Assembly (NCBI GenBank): GCA_964019055.1
Contig: OZ025217.1
Span: 6,872,557-6,936,556, forward strand
Direction: 5' to 3'
DNA: 64,000 nt
Source of the DNA: Anthopleura xanthogrammica
Lineage: Eukaryota; Cnidaria; Anthozoa; Actiniaria; Actiniidae
The position numbers and the translations under genes are program-made. Positions 11,834-24,040 of the stretch are shown here, piece by piece; position 1 is the first letter of the stretch, and each line of letters starts with the position of its first letter. The notes beneath the pieces were generated by a model that was given only the letters and a program-made list of their open reading frames with translations, was not told the origin of the DNA and did not search any database.

Positions 11834-12101
11834 CAATAAAGTTAGTCACCAAAAAACTACAAACCTGAGACCACTGAGGATCATGGGAAACATTTCATAT
11901 CCAACAAGTAAAGCTTTTTGATACAAAGTGCAGCTTGAGGATGCTCACAGGAGAATAAATTGTAACTGGTAAAAGATCTGAAGTCCACCAATAGTTCTCT
12001 ATCATGACAAGTACTAGTGGTTGAAACATGTAAAATGTATAGATCTACCCATAATCCTTGTCAGTCTCAGCTTGTAGTTTTTCAGGTGACTAACTTTATT
12101 G
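11834..12101. mobile_element. GTTAGTCACC-family MITE (copy 1)
   Basis: The ends are CAATAAAGTTAGTCACC and its complement. The internal sequence (CATGGGAAACATTTCATATC, AAACATGTAAAATGTAT) is shared with a second copy at 14668-14929. No coding capacity was seen. Confidence 0.75.
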
Positions 12102-12189
12102 AAATGAGTATATTATATGCATATACTATTTGTTTCATGGGTATATTGTTTGGAATCTATTTAATGTTTAACTTCTAGTTTTACTCATT

Positions 12190-12422
12190 ATTACAATGTG
12201 TGTTTTACTTGGCAAATCAAAATACCGTGGGCAACCAGAAATATTTCGGAAATCATTTTTTTTAACAAATGAATGAGATATGACTCTCTAACTACCAGAA
12301 GTGTATCTGACTACAAATCAGTTGAACTTCTTGCAGTTAGAGAGTTGTTTCAGATTGTGCAATGGGCGATACAGGTCTGAAATATTTCTGGGTGCCCACG
12401 GTTTTTCAATTTGCACTGTAAT
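12190..12422. mobile_element. ACCGTGGGCACCC-family MITE (copy 1)
   Basis: The ACCGTGGGCAACCAGAAATA block at 12224 is the complement of AATATTTCTGGGTGCCCACG near 12391-12410. An outer ATTACA..GTG word pairs at the extreme ends. An internal hairpin lies around AGTTAGAGAGT. A second copy is at 22479-22702. Confidence 0.7.
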
Positions 12423-12533
12423 TATTAGGCTTGTACAGTAAATAAGTTAATGTGAGTCATAAATATTATTATTTAAACCCAATACAATATATAGCCCCCT
12501 TGTAGTCCCCCTTGTAGCATTTCATAATACAGC

Positions 12534-12658
12534 AGCTCAATTTGGAGGACAAAACAATAGGTTTCCAATTCTTAGCAAATTGAAATTCTTTGTATTGGCA
12601 TTAATTGCGCGTCCTCAAAATTGAGCTGGTTTGACATCACATGCAAGCTAGGGTCTAT
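12534..12658. mobile_element. TAGACCC-family MITE (copy c)
   Basis: CAGCTCAATTTGGAGGACAA pairs with the inverted TCCTCAAAATTGAGCTG near 12612. The right end is GGGTCTA. It is a shortened member of the 1978-2241 family. Confidence 0.6.
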
Positions 12659-12902
12659 TATATATTCTTTTAAATATCTATGTTTTGGCTTATGATGAAG
12701 CTCATTCAAAAAGATTAATAAAAAAATCTGAGACACGCACAAAAAAAATTCTTTCTTTCAGTATTTTGGCCAAGTGATAAACATTTCATAGTTTTTTTAA
12801 TTTTTTATTTATTTAAACATATTTTTACTGTGTCCTCTTCAAGAGCTGATGAACGGCTCACACACATTTCATAGTTCCAAATCTTGTAAACCAATTACCA
12901 TT

Positions 12903-13165
12903 AGATACACTAGTGTAGGGAGGGGGGAACGGGGGGCACATGCCCCCCCCTCCCCCCAAATTTTTGGTAAACAGGTAATTGTTTTTTTCCCTTTTTTATT
13001 ATTTTGGCATCTTTTTTTTTGTACTTGGCGCCCCCACTTTTTGTAGAGATTTTTATTCCCTATTTCATCATAAATATTGTTGTGTTTTTTGTTTTTTATT
13101 TTGCTTCGGCGATTTTTGGCGGAGATGCCCCCCCCCCAGAACCTAGGTCCTCGCTACGCCCCTGA
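12903..13165. mobile_element. G/C-run hAT-like MITE remnant
   Basis: The right end reads CGCTACGCCCCTG, the complement of the CAGGGGCGTAGCG terminus seen in many hAT-type MITEs (recognition from general knowledge). The left side has a degraded match (GTGTAGGGAGGGGGG). G-rich and C-rich tracts face each other across a T-rich interior. No target duplication was checked. Confidence 0.45.
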
Positions 13166-13427
13166 TTGGATAGCATCATTTTCTCAGTAGAATTATCCAT
13201 GTTGTCCCATGAGTAACTAACCATTAGCATGTTACATTTTTACAAGGGAACTACAAGGTTTACAAGGATTGTTTTCTTATTTTTATAGGACAGTTACAAC
13301 TTGAACAAAATGTGATATTACTGTGATCCAAACTTTTGAGATATTCCAGATAAATTATTGAGCTTGTGGGACATAGCAATGGTATAAACTAGTAAGCTAG
13401 GGGAGTCAGAATCATAAAACAGAAATG

Positions 13428-13630
13428 TAGACCCCTTTGGTTTGTGAGCTGTAATATTTTCCCATTTTAGATCATGACATTGTGTCATTCCCTAGTATTA
13501 ATTTCTTTGATTATGAATGGTTGTGCATGAGAAGACACATGAATATGGATACAATTCCAACAAAGAAATAATACTCTAGGGAAAAGCACATGGTCTGAAA
13601 TGGGAAAATTTAACACAAACTGAGAACAGA
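13428..13630. mobile_element. Diverged relative of the TAATAGACCTC MITE
   Basis: Shared words with 11543-11742 include GTGTCATTCCCTAG, ATGAATATGGATACAATTC (the inverted counterpart of the other copy) and ATGGTCTGAAATGGGA. The termini are poorly preserved. Confidence 0.5.
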
Positions 13631-14088
13631 CTTGGAATCCAAACAGCTCAGCCCGAGGGAAACAAGATAATCATAAATTAATGATGGTTCATTGTTTACC
13701 TGGAAACTCACTGAATCTCAATCATTTTGTAAGATTACCTCACATTAAACTATGAAGTCCTTGCTATTTATGTGTGGTTAAATGAAATTTGGGCAAAGTT
13801 AAACTCTACCAGTCCGGAGTAGCAGTGAATGATTTCCAATTGCCACCCTTTCCCCTTCGTGGTCTGGCCATTGGCCACCTATGCACAGATCACACACCAT
13901 TACCGTCACACCCTGTTCTGCTAGCATTATCTTTGGTCAACAGCAGGGCCAAGCCAATCGATTGATTGTCACTACATTATCGATCAATGCTGTTGATGGC
14001 TAATGGGTCAACTTGATCACATGCTATCCACGTCATGTGATCATACTAGCATGACCTTTGACCAACAATCATATGCATTAGGATACAG

Positions 14089-14244
14089 TGGAACCCTGCT
14101 CTACAGCCGGTTATTACGGACAGTTTTGTAGGTCCAAATGAAACACATTTTCTATTAAGTGGCCCACTTAATACAGACACCCAGCTAATATGGCCACTTG
14201 GGCCGGTACCTTTGGTAGTCCTATTAACCGGATTTCAATGTATT
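14089..14244. mobile_element. Possible pogo/Tigger-like MITE
   Basis: The left end TACAGTGGAACCCTGCTCTA resembles the CAGTGGAACC termini of pogo-type elements. The right end TTAACCGGATTTCAATGTA is a loose complement. Inside, AAGTGGCCCACTTAATACAG is palindromic. No transposase was seen. Confidence 0.45.
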
Positions 14245-14667
14245 TTCTAATTGCAGCTATTTTTTTTTTTACAAAAAAGTAGGATTTGGTAAGTTTTGGT
14301 AGGTTGTTAGTAAGTAATCAGTAGGGTGACGGCAGGTTATCAGTAGGATATTGGTAGATTAACAGTTCACTGTTGGCCAACAACCTAGACTGACCTACAC
14401 TGATTTAGGGATTGTATTCTTTTTATTACCAGTAATTAATTATACATTATTTTATTTCACAAATTTTCCCTAAATTTAATACAAAGCTTATCATCAATAT
14501 GATATGCAATTGGTGCTTGTTGACTGATTGTTTATTCCTAAATGTCAGTTTCAATTGCCAAATGCCACGGACTGCTGTTCGCATATTATTAAACAATGAT
14601 AATGAATGCCAAAGAATGAGATCTAAGTTCCTGCTTGAGTACATGTATATACTTTATTATTTCTGAT

Positions 14668-14929
14668 CAATAAATTTAGTCACCAAAAACCTGAGAAAAA
14701 AAAGAAGCTGAGACTGCTGAGCATCATGGGAAACATTTCATATCCAACAAGTAAAGTTTTTGATACAAAAAGCAGCTCGAGGAAGCTCACAAGAGGTGAG
14801 ACTGTAACTGGTAAAATATCTCTGTCAAGTCCATCAACAGTTATCAAGCAGTTGAAACATGTAAAATGTATTTACCAATAATCCTTGCCAGTCTCAGCTT
14901 TGTAGCTTTTCAGGTGACTAACTTTATTG
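14668..14929. mobile_element. GTTAGTCACC-family MITE (copy 2)
   Basis: Same ends and interior as 11834-12101: CAATAAATTTAGTCACC at left and GGTGACTAACTTTATTG at right. ATCATGGGAAACATTTCATA is identical in both copies. Confidence 0.75.
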
Positions 14930-15119
14930 AAGTATATAATATTCTGTATGTGAATTATGTGAATGACAATTTATAACCACCTCATATTGCTTGTCTTGTA
15001 CCCATGCAGATAAGTCCAGTAAATCAAAATAAAGTATGTTTGACTGATTATATTTGGCTCTTTTACCATTGTGTGCCATTGTGTATGTCAAATACTATAA
15101 AAGTGGGACACTAAGCTAT

Positions 15120-18100
15120 CTAACTTTCTGAACAAAGCTTCCGTATCTCATCATTGAAGTACAGGTTGGAGGTTTCACCCTCAGAGGATTTTTGCTGTAC
15201 TTGTTTTTCTCCATCTATTCTCATGGCTTTAGCCACATCACTGACTGCAATCGAAGGAGCCACCCAACCTAAATGACATTCAGAAATATAAGTTAATAAT
15301 GCATTTTTGTGCATGGATATATACCTTAACCTATACACTATACAGTAGGATCATGTTGTATGCCAAGCCTGAAATGCACTATGGGCAATGTGAATCCCGA
15401 CCAATCAATGAAGGGTCATAACAGTATGGAATATTATTTTTTTCTTTTGTGCTGAAATTATGTATGAATATAATCCACACATTTCAAGTTTGGTCAAATC
15501 AAAACAATCAAAACATAACACCAAAAAGTCTTACACCAACCTTTTTTGAAAAAGCTGTATATTAGTTTTAAATTTAAATCATTATTTTTTACAAGGGGAA
15601 CAGTTCATTCCATTTCACATGTACACTGCTCATAATATGAAGCACACACTCAGCTTCAGTCAAGGCTTTGAATTTTAATAGAGGATAAAAAAACAGAGTA
15701 CCAGGAGAAAAACTCTAGTAGCAAATGAACATATGTAACCAGGGGGGTTTGGGGTTTGGGGTGGGGGGAGGTACTCCCATATAGAGAAGGGTGGGGATGC
15801 TAATTGTCATAAATTTTGAAAATGACCCCTAAAAGGTACCAAGATCTCTTTCTCATAGTCATAAAAATTTGCAAGTTTCATCACTAAATTGTTACTAACT
15901 GACTATAATTTTACCGCATTTAATTATTAATTAAATTAAGTTTAATTAAATGTCCTTGGAACACCCTAAAAGGTACCAAATAATGAAAATTAACCCCTAA
16001 AAGCATCCCAGCCCCTTTCATATTTCAGCCCCTTTCATATTTTGGCCCCTTTCATATTGGAGTCTCTCCCCCCCCCCCCCCCCCCCCCAGAATGAAACAT
16101 CTAGGAAAAGCTTGGGCTACCAAAAATCATTATCAATACCTGCAAGTTTTTCTACAAATCTGGTTTTTGACCCCCGATCCAGAAGACCTGGCCTGTATAT
16201 GCTGGTAAACTTGAATTTCAAGTTTTTAAATGCTTCTTCAACCTGGCCCTTAGTTTTTGGGTAAAGAAACCAGCTATTTGCATTTGCTCCTTGTGAAGAA
16301 ACATAGCAGGCTCCTGAAACACCAGCATCTCTTGCAACCTTGGCACAGTTCACAACATAGTCATGGTCAATGTGGTAAAATGCTTCCTAAGAGACAAAAC
16401 CAAAATTAAATGCTTAAATCTATTTTAGTGTTTTACTGGGAAATATGCCACTTGTGTTTTTCATATAAACTACATCCTGGACCTCAGTGACATATTTTCC
16501 ATATCCCCCCACATAATTTTAATGCACATTGCAACAAGTCAAGATCAGTCAATGAAAATGGTGTTTTTGTTTGTGGATGTGTCTACATAATAAAAAAAAC
16601 ATTACACATATATTGACTTGAAGATAATTATGAAGTGTATCTTGTGTTGAAAAATATTTCACTCCTTCACTGCACTCACTCATAAAATATTTCCACCACT
16701 CATAGATAAATTTCATAATATCTTTGTGCCACACTGTAATATCCTCTATTTTCAATGCTATTTTCTTTGCAAAGGCTGCTCAGTGTGTGCAGATGGCATC
16801 AGCAACCATGCTTCATGCTCCTGGTTTTCAATATGATGCAAGGGCAAGGACAAGCAAATTAAAGCACAAGCACAAGTGCAAAGATAAAAAAATTCTGATA
16901 CTTATGCTTGCATTATTTGTACTTGCACTTGTGCTTGAGTAATAGTGAAAACAAAGTTTTTTCTGGCATTTGTGCTTGCGTCACTAGTGAAAACCAGGCT
17001 TTAATAAAGCACAGTTCTCAACCAATCAGCGCATGCATACTATCTATATATCCAAACTATAACAAATCAAATTAATCAAAGATCAATAAACAGACTTCTA
17101 CAATGAAGCTATGCTGCAAACAAGTTAGTACTTACTGCTGATCCAGCAGTCCTTCTTGTTGTTCCAAGAGCACAAAAAAAGACATCCTTGTCTTTAAAAT
17201 ATTTGCCTACAGTATCACTGCTTATTTGTTCAAAGTCTGAAGAGGGAAAAGTTTTAAGGAATACTGGTCAGCATATGAAACAATAAAACAGTAAGGAGGT
17301 TGGTAGAACACAAGAGAAGAGTTAGGAGAAGCATGTCATGAAGCAGAGTAGTTTTTGAAACATCTAAATGATTGTTCTGAAAATTACAGTTAATATTTTA
17401 CAATAAAAATTCTAATGCATGTATGTATGTACAGTGTTACAACATTGACTAGTAAGAGAGCAAATCAATAAAATTATTGTAACATTTCTCTAAGTTACAT
17501 ACCAATTTTGTGCTGCTGAAGTCTGCCACTGCTCTCTTCTGCTTTTTGATCAACACCATACTTTTCTGGAACTTGTGCCTCACGTCTACCAAGGACAACT
17601 ATATTACTGTAATTCTTAAAAAGAAGACATTTTTGTGTGAAATAAAACTTTGGCTGAACTAAATTGTTAACTTTAATTTAAAGTTGTATTAGAGCAGTGG
17701 AATTAACAGCCAGGGGTCTTTTTTAGGGACCTGGATCATTATTTACAGGGTGGGGGGGGGGGGGGGGTGGAAATAAGAGGGGGAGGGGTAGCATTTTTCT
17801 ATGCTCCACAAAGGAGGCTTAAAGAGAGTCAATTAGAGCAATTTAGGGAGAGGGGTTACGAAAATGTGTGCAAGTGAAAATCAAAATGCACCACCCCCTT
17901 CCAAGTAAATAATGACCGGTCCCTTATAACTCAGGTGAATTAAAACATTTATTAATTTTAATGATTGTTGAGTTCCATTAAAATGTTTTTCATTCCACTA
18001 TAATGAAATCCTATTTTACTGTGATTTTCATAATTATGTGGACACCAAGTTTGGAGTTGCCCATTGGAATTTGGTTTCATGCACAATAATTCATGGTTTC

Positions 18101-20496
18101 TTGTTGCAATTCAGAGCATGCGTAAAACCTTTGGAGGCATCAACTTTGTGTGGATTTTCATAATCATATCCTGAACACTTCTATTCTATTTTCTGATAAT
18201 GATGGGCAAAAGGTGTAATAGAAACATCATGTCAGCTGTGAGCAGAGGAACTTTTGCAGTGAGTGGAAAATATCTGAAATTTTAATTTTTAAGAGCGACT
18301 GTCCGTAAATGCCGAGAATCGTACGACAGTTTGGAAAATCCGAAATTCTTTTTATTTTACCCAAAGAACACCTTTGGTGAGTTGTTTTCAAAAATATAAT
18401 TGAAAAGTCCAAGCGGCTTTTATTTTTCGAGAAATCACGAAAAGATGAATTTTTGGGATTTCAGCCGTCAGCTCACCTCCGCAGACCGGTCAAAATACAG
18501 GTTTTTGAAGCGTTCGCAACGATTATCCTTTTCTTTTATTACAACCATTTTTTTACAGAAACAAAATCCATCCTTATACTTTCTAATGCAAGTAAAAAAT
18601 CCTTTTATTTCAAAAATTTTAAAGGCATTTTGAGCTTACAAAGAGATGTCATTTACGGCTTCGGGGCTTCGGGTGAATTTTCGTCAACTTCGATGTGTCC
18701 AAATGAACCGTGGTACATAAAGAATTACTAAAAAAATACAACCATCTTGAAGACCAATCATTGATCTTTAACATACTAAAAAATATCAGGCGGCACGTAA
18801 AACCCCTTGCGGCGAGAGCGCAAAATGTGGGTACTATTTTGAGATGTCGGCAACTCGTGTCTGTACAGTACACTGACAGTTGATTGTCCTATTAAAGAAA
18901 ATATACAAAGCAGAATGACGAATACAACAACGGTATTACTCTTTCAGACATTGTATAAGATTGTACTTGAATGTTATGAGTGATGAATGCATTCATGGTT
19001 AAAATCAAAGGGATATTTCATCACAGATCAAATCGATAACAGAGCCCGGGGGGGGGGGGGGGGGACTCCCTTATAAAAGGGGGCGGGGGTCCTCGTCGTC
19101 CCTTTTAGGGTTTGAAATCAGTGTTTTGGTCCCGCTTAGGGTGATAATGACGAGAATGCCCACCAGCTGAGTTTTGTGGTCCCGCTTAGGGTGTAAGATC
19201 AGCAACAATGCTTCTTTTCAAAGATTGATTTTTATTCTAATCCCATTTTCGGATTGTGTCACTTATTGATTGGTCCCTCTTAGGGGTGAAATTTCATCAC
19301 TGCCACGCCCATCATCTCAAAATACAGGTCCCTTTTAGGGGTCATTTTCAAAATTTCCGATGAGGACCCCCGCCCCCTTTTATAAGGGAGTCCCCCCCCC
19401 GGGTAACAGAGTCGAGTTCAAAACACTAACACGTCACGCCAACTGGTTCAGAAATAGTTTCTTTAAAGCAATAAAATTCAGGAAACGAATAGCCTTTACC
19501 ACTGCTCATGGTTTAAAAGTCAATGGCGAAACAAGCTGAGGTCCATTTTCGGACTTGCATTGAATAATATAAACTGTAACAAGCAATTCAAACTGAAGTT
19601 ATAGCATGCATTCCAATGTTGCATAAACAACGATACTGTACAAACAATTCTCCACTGTACTTAAATTTTACTTACATGTACATGATGCTGTCGTACTCAA
19701 ATCAATACAATTTGAGTTAAACTTGCGTCTAAAACTAAAAAACGGTAACAGATAACTTCTCTGTTCCTTCCTATTTGAATCGGTTAGAGAATCGTTTAGA
19801 GAATCATCGTCGTGGTTGCGTGACAACGTTAAACACAGTTGATGGGCTACCTGTGTTTAACGTTATAATTACCCCATCCTCCCCCCCCCCCCCAACACTA
19901 GTGAAGTGATTGTCGTGTTATTTGTTTACTCTTTGAGTCGCAGCTGGAGGATGACTAAGCAATTTTACAGCTCTCCTATAAATTCGACAACAATTTCTGA
20001 ATTACGCGCACAAAATAAAAATTCATGAATTTTTCGACTAAAATGCCTTTAACTTTGCAGGGATGCCGCATCTCAAGGTTTCGCAACCAGCGGCTTGATA
20101 TTTATCAAGTCGCTCGGGGCAAACGTGAATGAAACACACGTAAAAACTACGTAAAAAAATACTGAAACTACCTAAAAATCCAAAGAAATCTCAATAATCT
20201 CTGATACTTTCAATATCTTTTTGTGATTTCTTCTAATTTTATAGGTCAAAAGTGTTAGAAGACTGGGAAGACTGCTCCCGGGGACAGAGTGCTCTATGCT
20301 CCACTTGTCGTGTGCCACCACGTTCAACACCTTCAAATACTATTCAAGCTAAAAGACAAAGCGATACCTTTGAAGCCACTAGCTCTCCTAATAAACATTC
20401 ACCAACAGCACCAGTTGCACCAACAAGAATGGCTCTAATACCGAGAGATTCTCCAGAATCACCTGCACTGCCTTCTTTTACTCCTCCCTCCGCCAT
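15120..20496 (-). CDS. HTATIP2: HTATIP2/TIP30-type NADPH-binding oxidoreductase, complete
   Basis: Exons are 20496-20368, 17614-17503, 17236-17136, 16386-16140 and 15268-15120. Phases 0,1,0,1 join correctly to 245 aa, close to human HTATIP2 (242 aa). Residues 22-34 carry the Rossmann motif ILVGATGAVGE (GxxGxxG 26-32). LGRR at 51-54 matches the family's NADP-phosphate-binding arginine site. FFCALGTTRRTAGSA is the conserved central motif, with IDHDYV at 120-125. SSQGANANSWFLYPKTK (144-160) supplies the SDR-like Ser and Tyr-x-x-x-Lys. YRPGLL follows. Family members are atypical short-chain dehydrogenases linked to redox sensing, nuclear import and apoptosis. The substrate here is unknown. A duplicated first exon lies upstream at 20895-20812. 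Introns hold many MITEs; intron 1 is 2.75 kb. Confidence 0.88.
15341..15565. mobile_element. TATACACCTATTTC-family MITE (copy 2)
   Basis: It sits in the last intron of the HTATIP2-type gene. The interior TGCCAAGCCTGAAATGCACT closely matches ACCAAGCCCGAAATGCAGTA in the 59316-59572 copy. The right end TTTTTTGAAAAAGCTGTATA complements the family terminus. Confidence 0.6.
15745..16090. mobile_element. G-run/C-run bounded element (copy 1)
   Basis: The left end is GGGGGGAGGTACTCCC and the right end is a C tract of about 23. The internal AAATTTTGAAAATGACCCCT also occurs, inverted, in the element at 19045-19402. It is intronic in the HTATIP2-type gene. Confidence 0.6.
16819..16999. mobile_element. 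MITE with CCTGGTTTTCACTAGTGA-type ends
   Basis: CCTGGTTTTCAATATGATGC at left pairs with CTTGCGTCACTAGTGAAAACCAGG at right. The inner CAAGCACAAGTGCAAAG arm pairs with CTTGCACTTGTGCTTG. It is intronic in the HTATIP2-type gene. Confidence 0.65.
17716..17935. mobile_element. MITE with GGGACC-ATTATTTAC ends
   Basis: GGGACCTGGATCATTATTTA (17717) pairs with AAATAATGACCGGTCCC near 17907-17923. Inside are a run of about 16 G and a C-rich counterpart. It lies in HTATIP2 intron 1. Confidence 0.6.
19045..19402. mobile_element. G-run/C-run bounded element (copy 2) with 40-bp terminal repeats
   Basis: GGGGGGGACTCCCTTATAAA at left is matched by TTTATAAGGGAGTCCCCCCC at right, and GCGGGGGTCCTCGTCG pairs roughly with CGATGAGGACCCCCGC. 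The interior has several CCCGCTTAGGGTG or CCCTTTTAGGG units. It lies in HTATIP2 intron 1. Confidence 0.7.
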
Positions 20497-20985
20497 CTTG
20501 AAAGTACCAATTACTTGATTTTGGGGGAGGGGAGGGTCGATTTATTGGTAGTGGACATTTTGAAACAGGAAGCCCGCGAGTTTTGCGCTCGTTTTGATCA
20601 TGAAACGTTCATATTTGTCAAAAAGAACACAACTTTGCCTGCATTTCTGCCAAATATAAGGCTGCTGCAAGCTATGGAAATGGAGATATCAGACTTGATA
20701 GTCCCGGTTAAGCTCATAAGAGTGCAAAAGTCTCAGTTACAAGAAGGGTGACAGTGTTGTGTGCAAAGATCAAAACGCCTTCAAATACTAAGCTAAAAGA
20801 CGAGGCGATACCTTTGAAGCCACTAGCTCTCCTAGTAAACATTCACCAACAGAACCAGTTGCACCAACGAGAATGGCTCTAATACCGACCGCCATCTTGA
20901 AAATATACCAAACACTAATCCCTTTAGTGTGGGGGAGGGGAGGGTCGATGAATGTAGTGGAAATATTAAAACAGGGAGCCCGCGA
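20320..20985. repeat. Tandem duplication covering HTATIP2 exon 1 and its upstream region
   Basis: Bases about 20320-20585 and about 20770-20985 align over the exon, its donor and the upstream flank, offset by roughly 450 bp. The distal copy carries the 45-bp exon deletion. The flank between them has no recognised gene. Confidence 0.7.
20812..20895 (-). CDS. Duplicated alternative first exon of the HTATIP2-type gene
   Basis: This 28-codon exon starts MAVGIRAILVGATGSVGE and ends at an AAG|GTATCG donor in the same phase (0) and context as exon 1 at 20496-20368. It lacks 15 codons (45 bp, in frame) present in exon 1 and has Ala-to-Ser in the Rossmann loop. The duplication extends outside the exon: GGGGGAGGGGAGGGTCGAT follows both ATGs upstream, as does the CCCGCGA word. 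It could be an alternative promoter and first exon of the same gene, or a silent partial duplicate. The intact frame, start and donor favour the former, but no transcript evidence exists here. Confidence 0.6.
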
Positions 20986-21123
20986 AAAGAGGGAGATGAA
21001 ATCGATGTTTGGGCCGATCGAGGAATTGGTTGGCTGGAAGGGGATCCAAACTTTGAGAGGGGGATCCAAATGTATACTTCATACAAAATTTACTTCCAGT
21101 TGGAGATTTAAGAGACGCACTAT

Positions 21124-21234
21124 CCAGCTCCTAAATTATGGAACTTACTTCCAATAGAAGTCAGAATGTCAGAGACATTGCATACTTTTAAATCCAGGCT
21201 TAAGACTTTTCTTTTTAAGGACTATTTTTTCTGA
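21124..21234 (+). pseudogene. LINE reverse transcriptase C-terminal tail remnant
   Basis: The frame from 21124 reads PAPKLWNLLPIEVRMSETLH followed by TFKSRLKTFLFKDYFF and a TGA at 21232. The xPxLWNxLPxxIR...LxxFKxxLKTxLF pattern is the usual C-terminus of non-LTR retrotransposon ORF2 proteins in aquatic invertebrates. Nothing upstream continues the reverse transcriptase, so this is a truncated remnant. Confidence 0.7.
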
Positions 21235-21339
21235 ACATTTCTCTTAGTGTTTTTATATTTAATATTGCTATTTTTTCCTTTTCAATCAAGTTTTTGTAAA
21301 CACATAGAGATTATGATATGCGTACTAAGCACCTCTTTA

Positions 21340-21500
21340 TCATTATCATTATCCAGTTTATACCATCGCCTGATGAAGACTAGCAGCTTGCAGTCAAAAC
21401 GTCGCGGTCCTTTCAAATGGCACTCAATCGTGAGACAAACGAATAAGTATCATTCTTTGGTACTCACGTATTCCACGATGAATAATATTTTTTCATTCTA
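21340..21500 (+). repeat. Penelope-type repeat fragment with hammerhead-like core (copy 1)
   Basis: It contains CTGATGA at 21370-21376, then GACT...AGTC able to pair as stem II, then AAAAC where GAAAC is expected. The following GTGAGACAAACGAATAAGTA and the TTTTTCATTCTAT tail are shared with copies near 61000 and 62580. The decayed GAAA suggests this copy is inactive. Confidence 0.55.
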
Positions 21501-22478
21501 TAGGTACTTTCATGAAATTTGTTGCGGGTTAATAAATCAAAATATTTGACTTTGCAGAAGAGATTCTACTTTTAAAAAAAGAAGATTTAATAAAATCAGT
21601 TCATTAACTGATCAACAATCTTTGAAAGTAAATTTTAACTTATCTCTATTTCAAAAGTCAACATTGGGCTCATTGAAAATGTTCATGTGTTGCCTAAGGA
21701 TGAACGCGATATGAAAAATTTACACAAATGTCGACAAGGGAAAAATTCATTATAGAAAACAAATAAATGGATCAAACTTGTGTATTTTTCATAAGTTTCT
21801 GCAAGCTATTATTGATGCTATAATATAGATGCGGCTTAACGATCTGGAATTAAATTTCAGTTTTTCCTTGATTTGCATACAACATGTTTGCTGAACTTCA
21901 ACTAATAATTCGTACTCGAGCTTCAAATTCACGCAACGTCAGGGACGGTGGAGAACATTTTACAGTGGAAGGGATATTATGCAAATTAAAGTGGATGTAG
22001 ATAAGATTAAAAAAAGATAAAAGACTAGCATGCAAAGGAAAAAAGTGTGTGTGTCTGATTCTCGTATTTTGCTTTGGGTTTTGGGTTCCGGATTCCTGGA
22101 CTTCAAACCTTTAAAGGTTATAATAACCTGAAACAGCCTTTGGCAATCGTCATCACATCGCCCTGTGCGAGGATATTAGTTGCTGGGCCTCTTTCTCCTT
22201 TAGCTTGGGCGTAATCTTCGATGATTTCGGACATTTTTCTCTGTTATTCGTCCCTCCGCAACACAACTTATATTTCAATTTGATCAGAAATTGAGCCGAG
22301 CTTAACTTGTTACATCTATTTTCACTCGTAATCACCTGTCAAGCACACTGTGAGCCCAAGACGTCTGGGATTTTGGCTGTCGTCGATCAAAATTTCAATA
22401 GCTCAGACCTTTGAAAATTTGATTGACGAAACTCGAGCTAAAAACCCAGAAGATTCGAATACCTAGTCGTCTGGGTCG

Positions 22479-22702
22479 CTTAATTCAATGCCAACCAAAA
22501 ACCGTGGGTACGGAAATATTTCAGAAATCGTGTATCGTTCGTTGAGCAATGTAAAGCAATTTTCTAACTGCGAGAAGTTCGACTGATTTGTAATCAGATA
22601 AACTTCTTGGAGATAGAAAGTCGTTTCTGATTGTTCAACGAACAATAAACAATTTCTGAAATATTTCTGGGTGCCCACGGTTTTTCTATTCGCACTGTAA
22701 TA
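22479..22702. mobile_element. ACCGTGGGCACCC-family MITE (copy 2)
   Basis: ACCGTGGGTACGGAAATATT pairs with AATATTTCTGGGTGCCCACG. An inner CGTTCGTTGAGCAAT arm pairs with ATTGTTCAACGAACA. The right end CGCACTGTAAT matches the copy at 12190-12422. Confidence 0.7.
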
Positions 22703-23286
22703 AATGGCAGAGTCAATAATATGATACTTTGAGAAATTTCTTTGTTTTATCTTGCGTTTGTCTTCTTTATTTTGGATTTTAGTTCTCGGCTCAAATACTT
22801 TAGCAAGGAGTAATTACAAAATGTTCTTAGAAAGATGTTTTACACAGAATTTAATGCTGATTCCAAAAATGAAAAGAAAAATTGGGTGTCCCGAGCTCGT
22901 TTTCTAGATAATGAATTTTGAATATGACCATCTTGACAAGTTTTCGAAAGAAACTTGGCGGGAATCAAGCTTTGCACACAAAAATTCATAACTCAAAAAT
23001 TAAAAAAGTTCTGGAAGCAATTTTCTCAGGACATCTACTTTAAACATTATTTTCGAAGACTAACTAAAAATATTTGAAGAAAGTTTTAAAAATACGCTCA
23101 AAATTCAGCATCTTGTTAGCTCAATGAACCGAAAATCGTACTCAAATGATGAAAACAAAAACACATAAAACGCATTTTTTATACGTTCTAATAATTACGT
23201 TTTTTCAATTAACTTTCTCAAAAGATTGATTTTTACCTTCTGTTTTAGGAAATTCAAAGAAAAACTTAGTCCCGAGCAAAATTTGG

Positions 23287-24035
<749 letters not shown>

Positions 24036-24040
24036 TGATG

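Larger units (their letters stand above)
9634..15119. other. Repeat-filled intergenic region between JTB and HTATIP2
   Basis: About 5.5 kb lies between the convergent 3' ends of JTB (plus) and the HTATIP2-type gene (minus). No host exon was recognised. The sequence is largely a chain of inverted-repeat elements, listed separately, at 10195-11255, 11388-11827, 11834-12101, 12190-12422, 12534-12658, 12903-13165, 13428-13630, 14089-14244 and 14668-14929. A GC-rich word CAGGGCTCTAAATAGC at 9680 may be another transposon end. Bases 13640-14085 show nothing recognisable. Confidence 0.6.
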
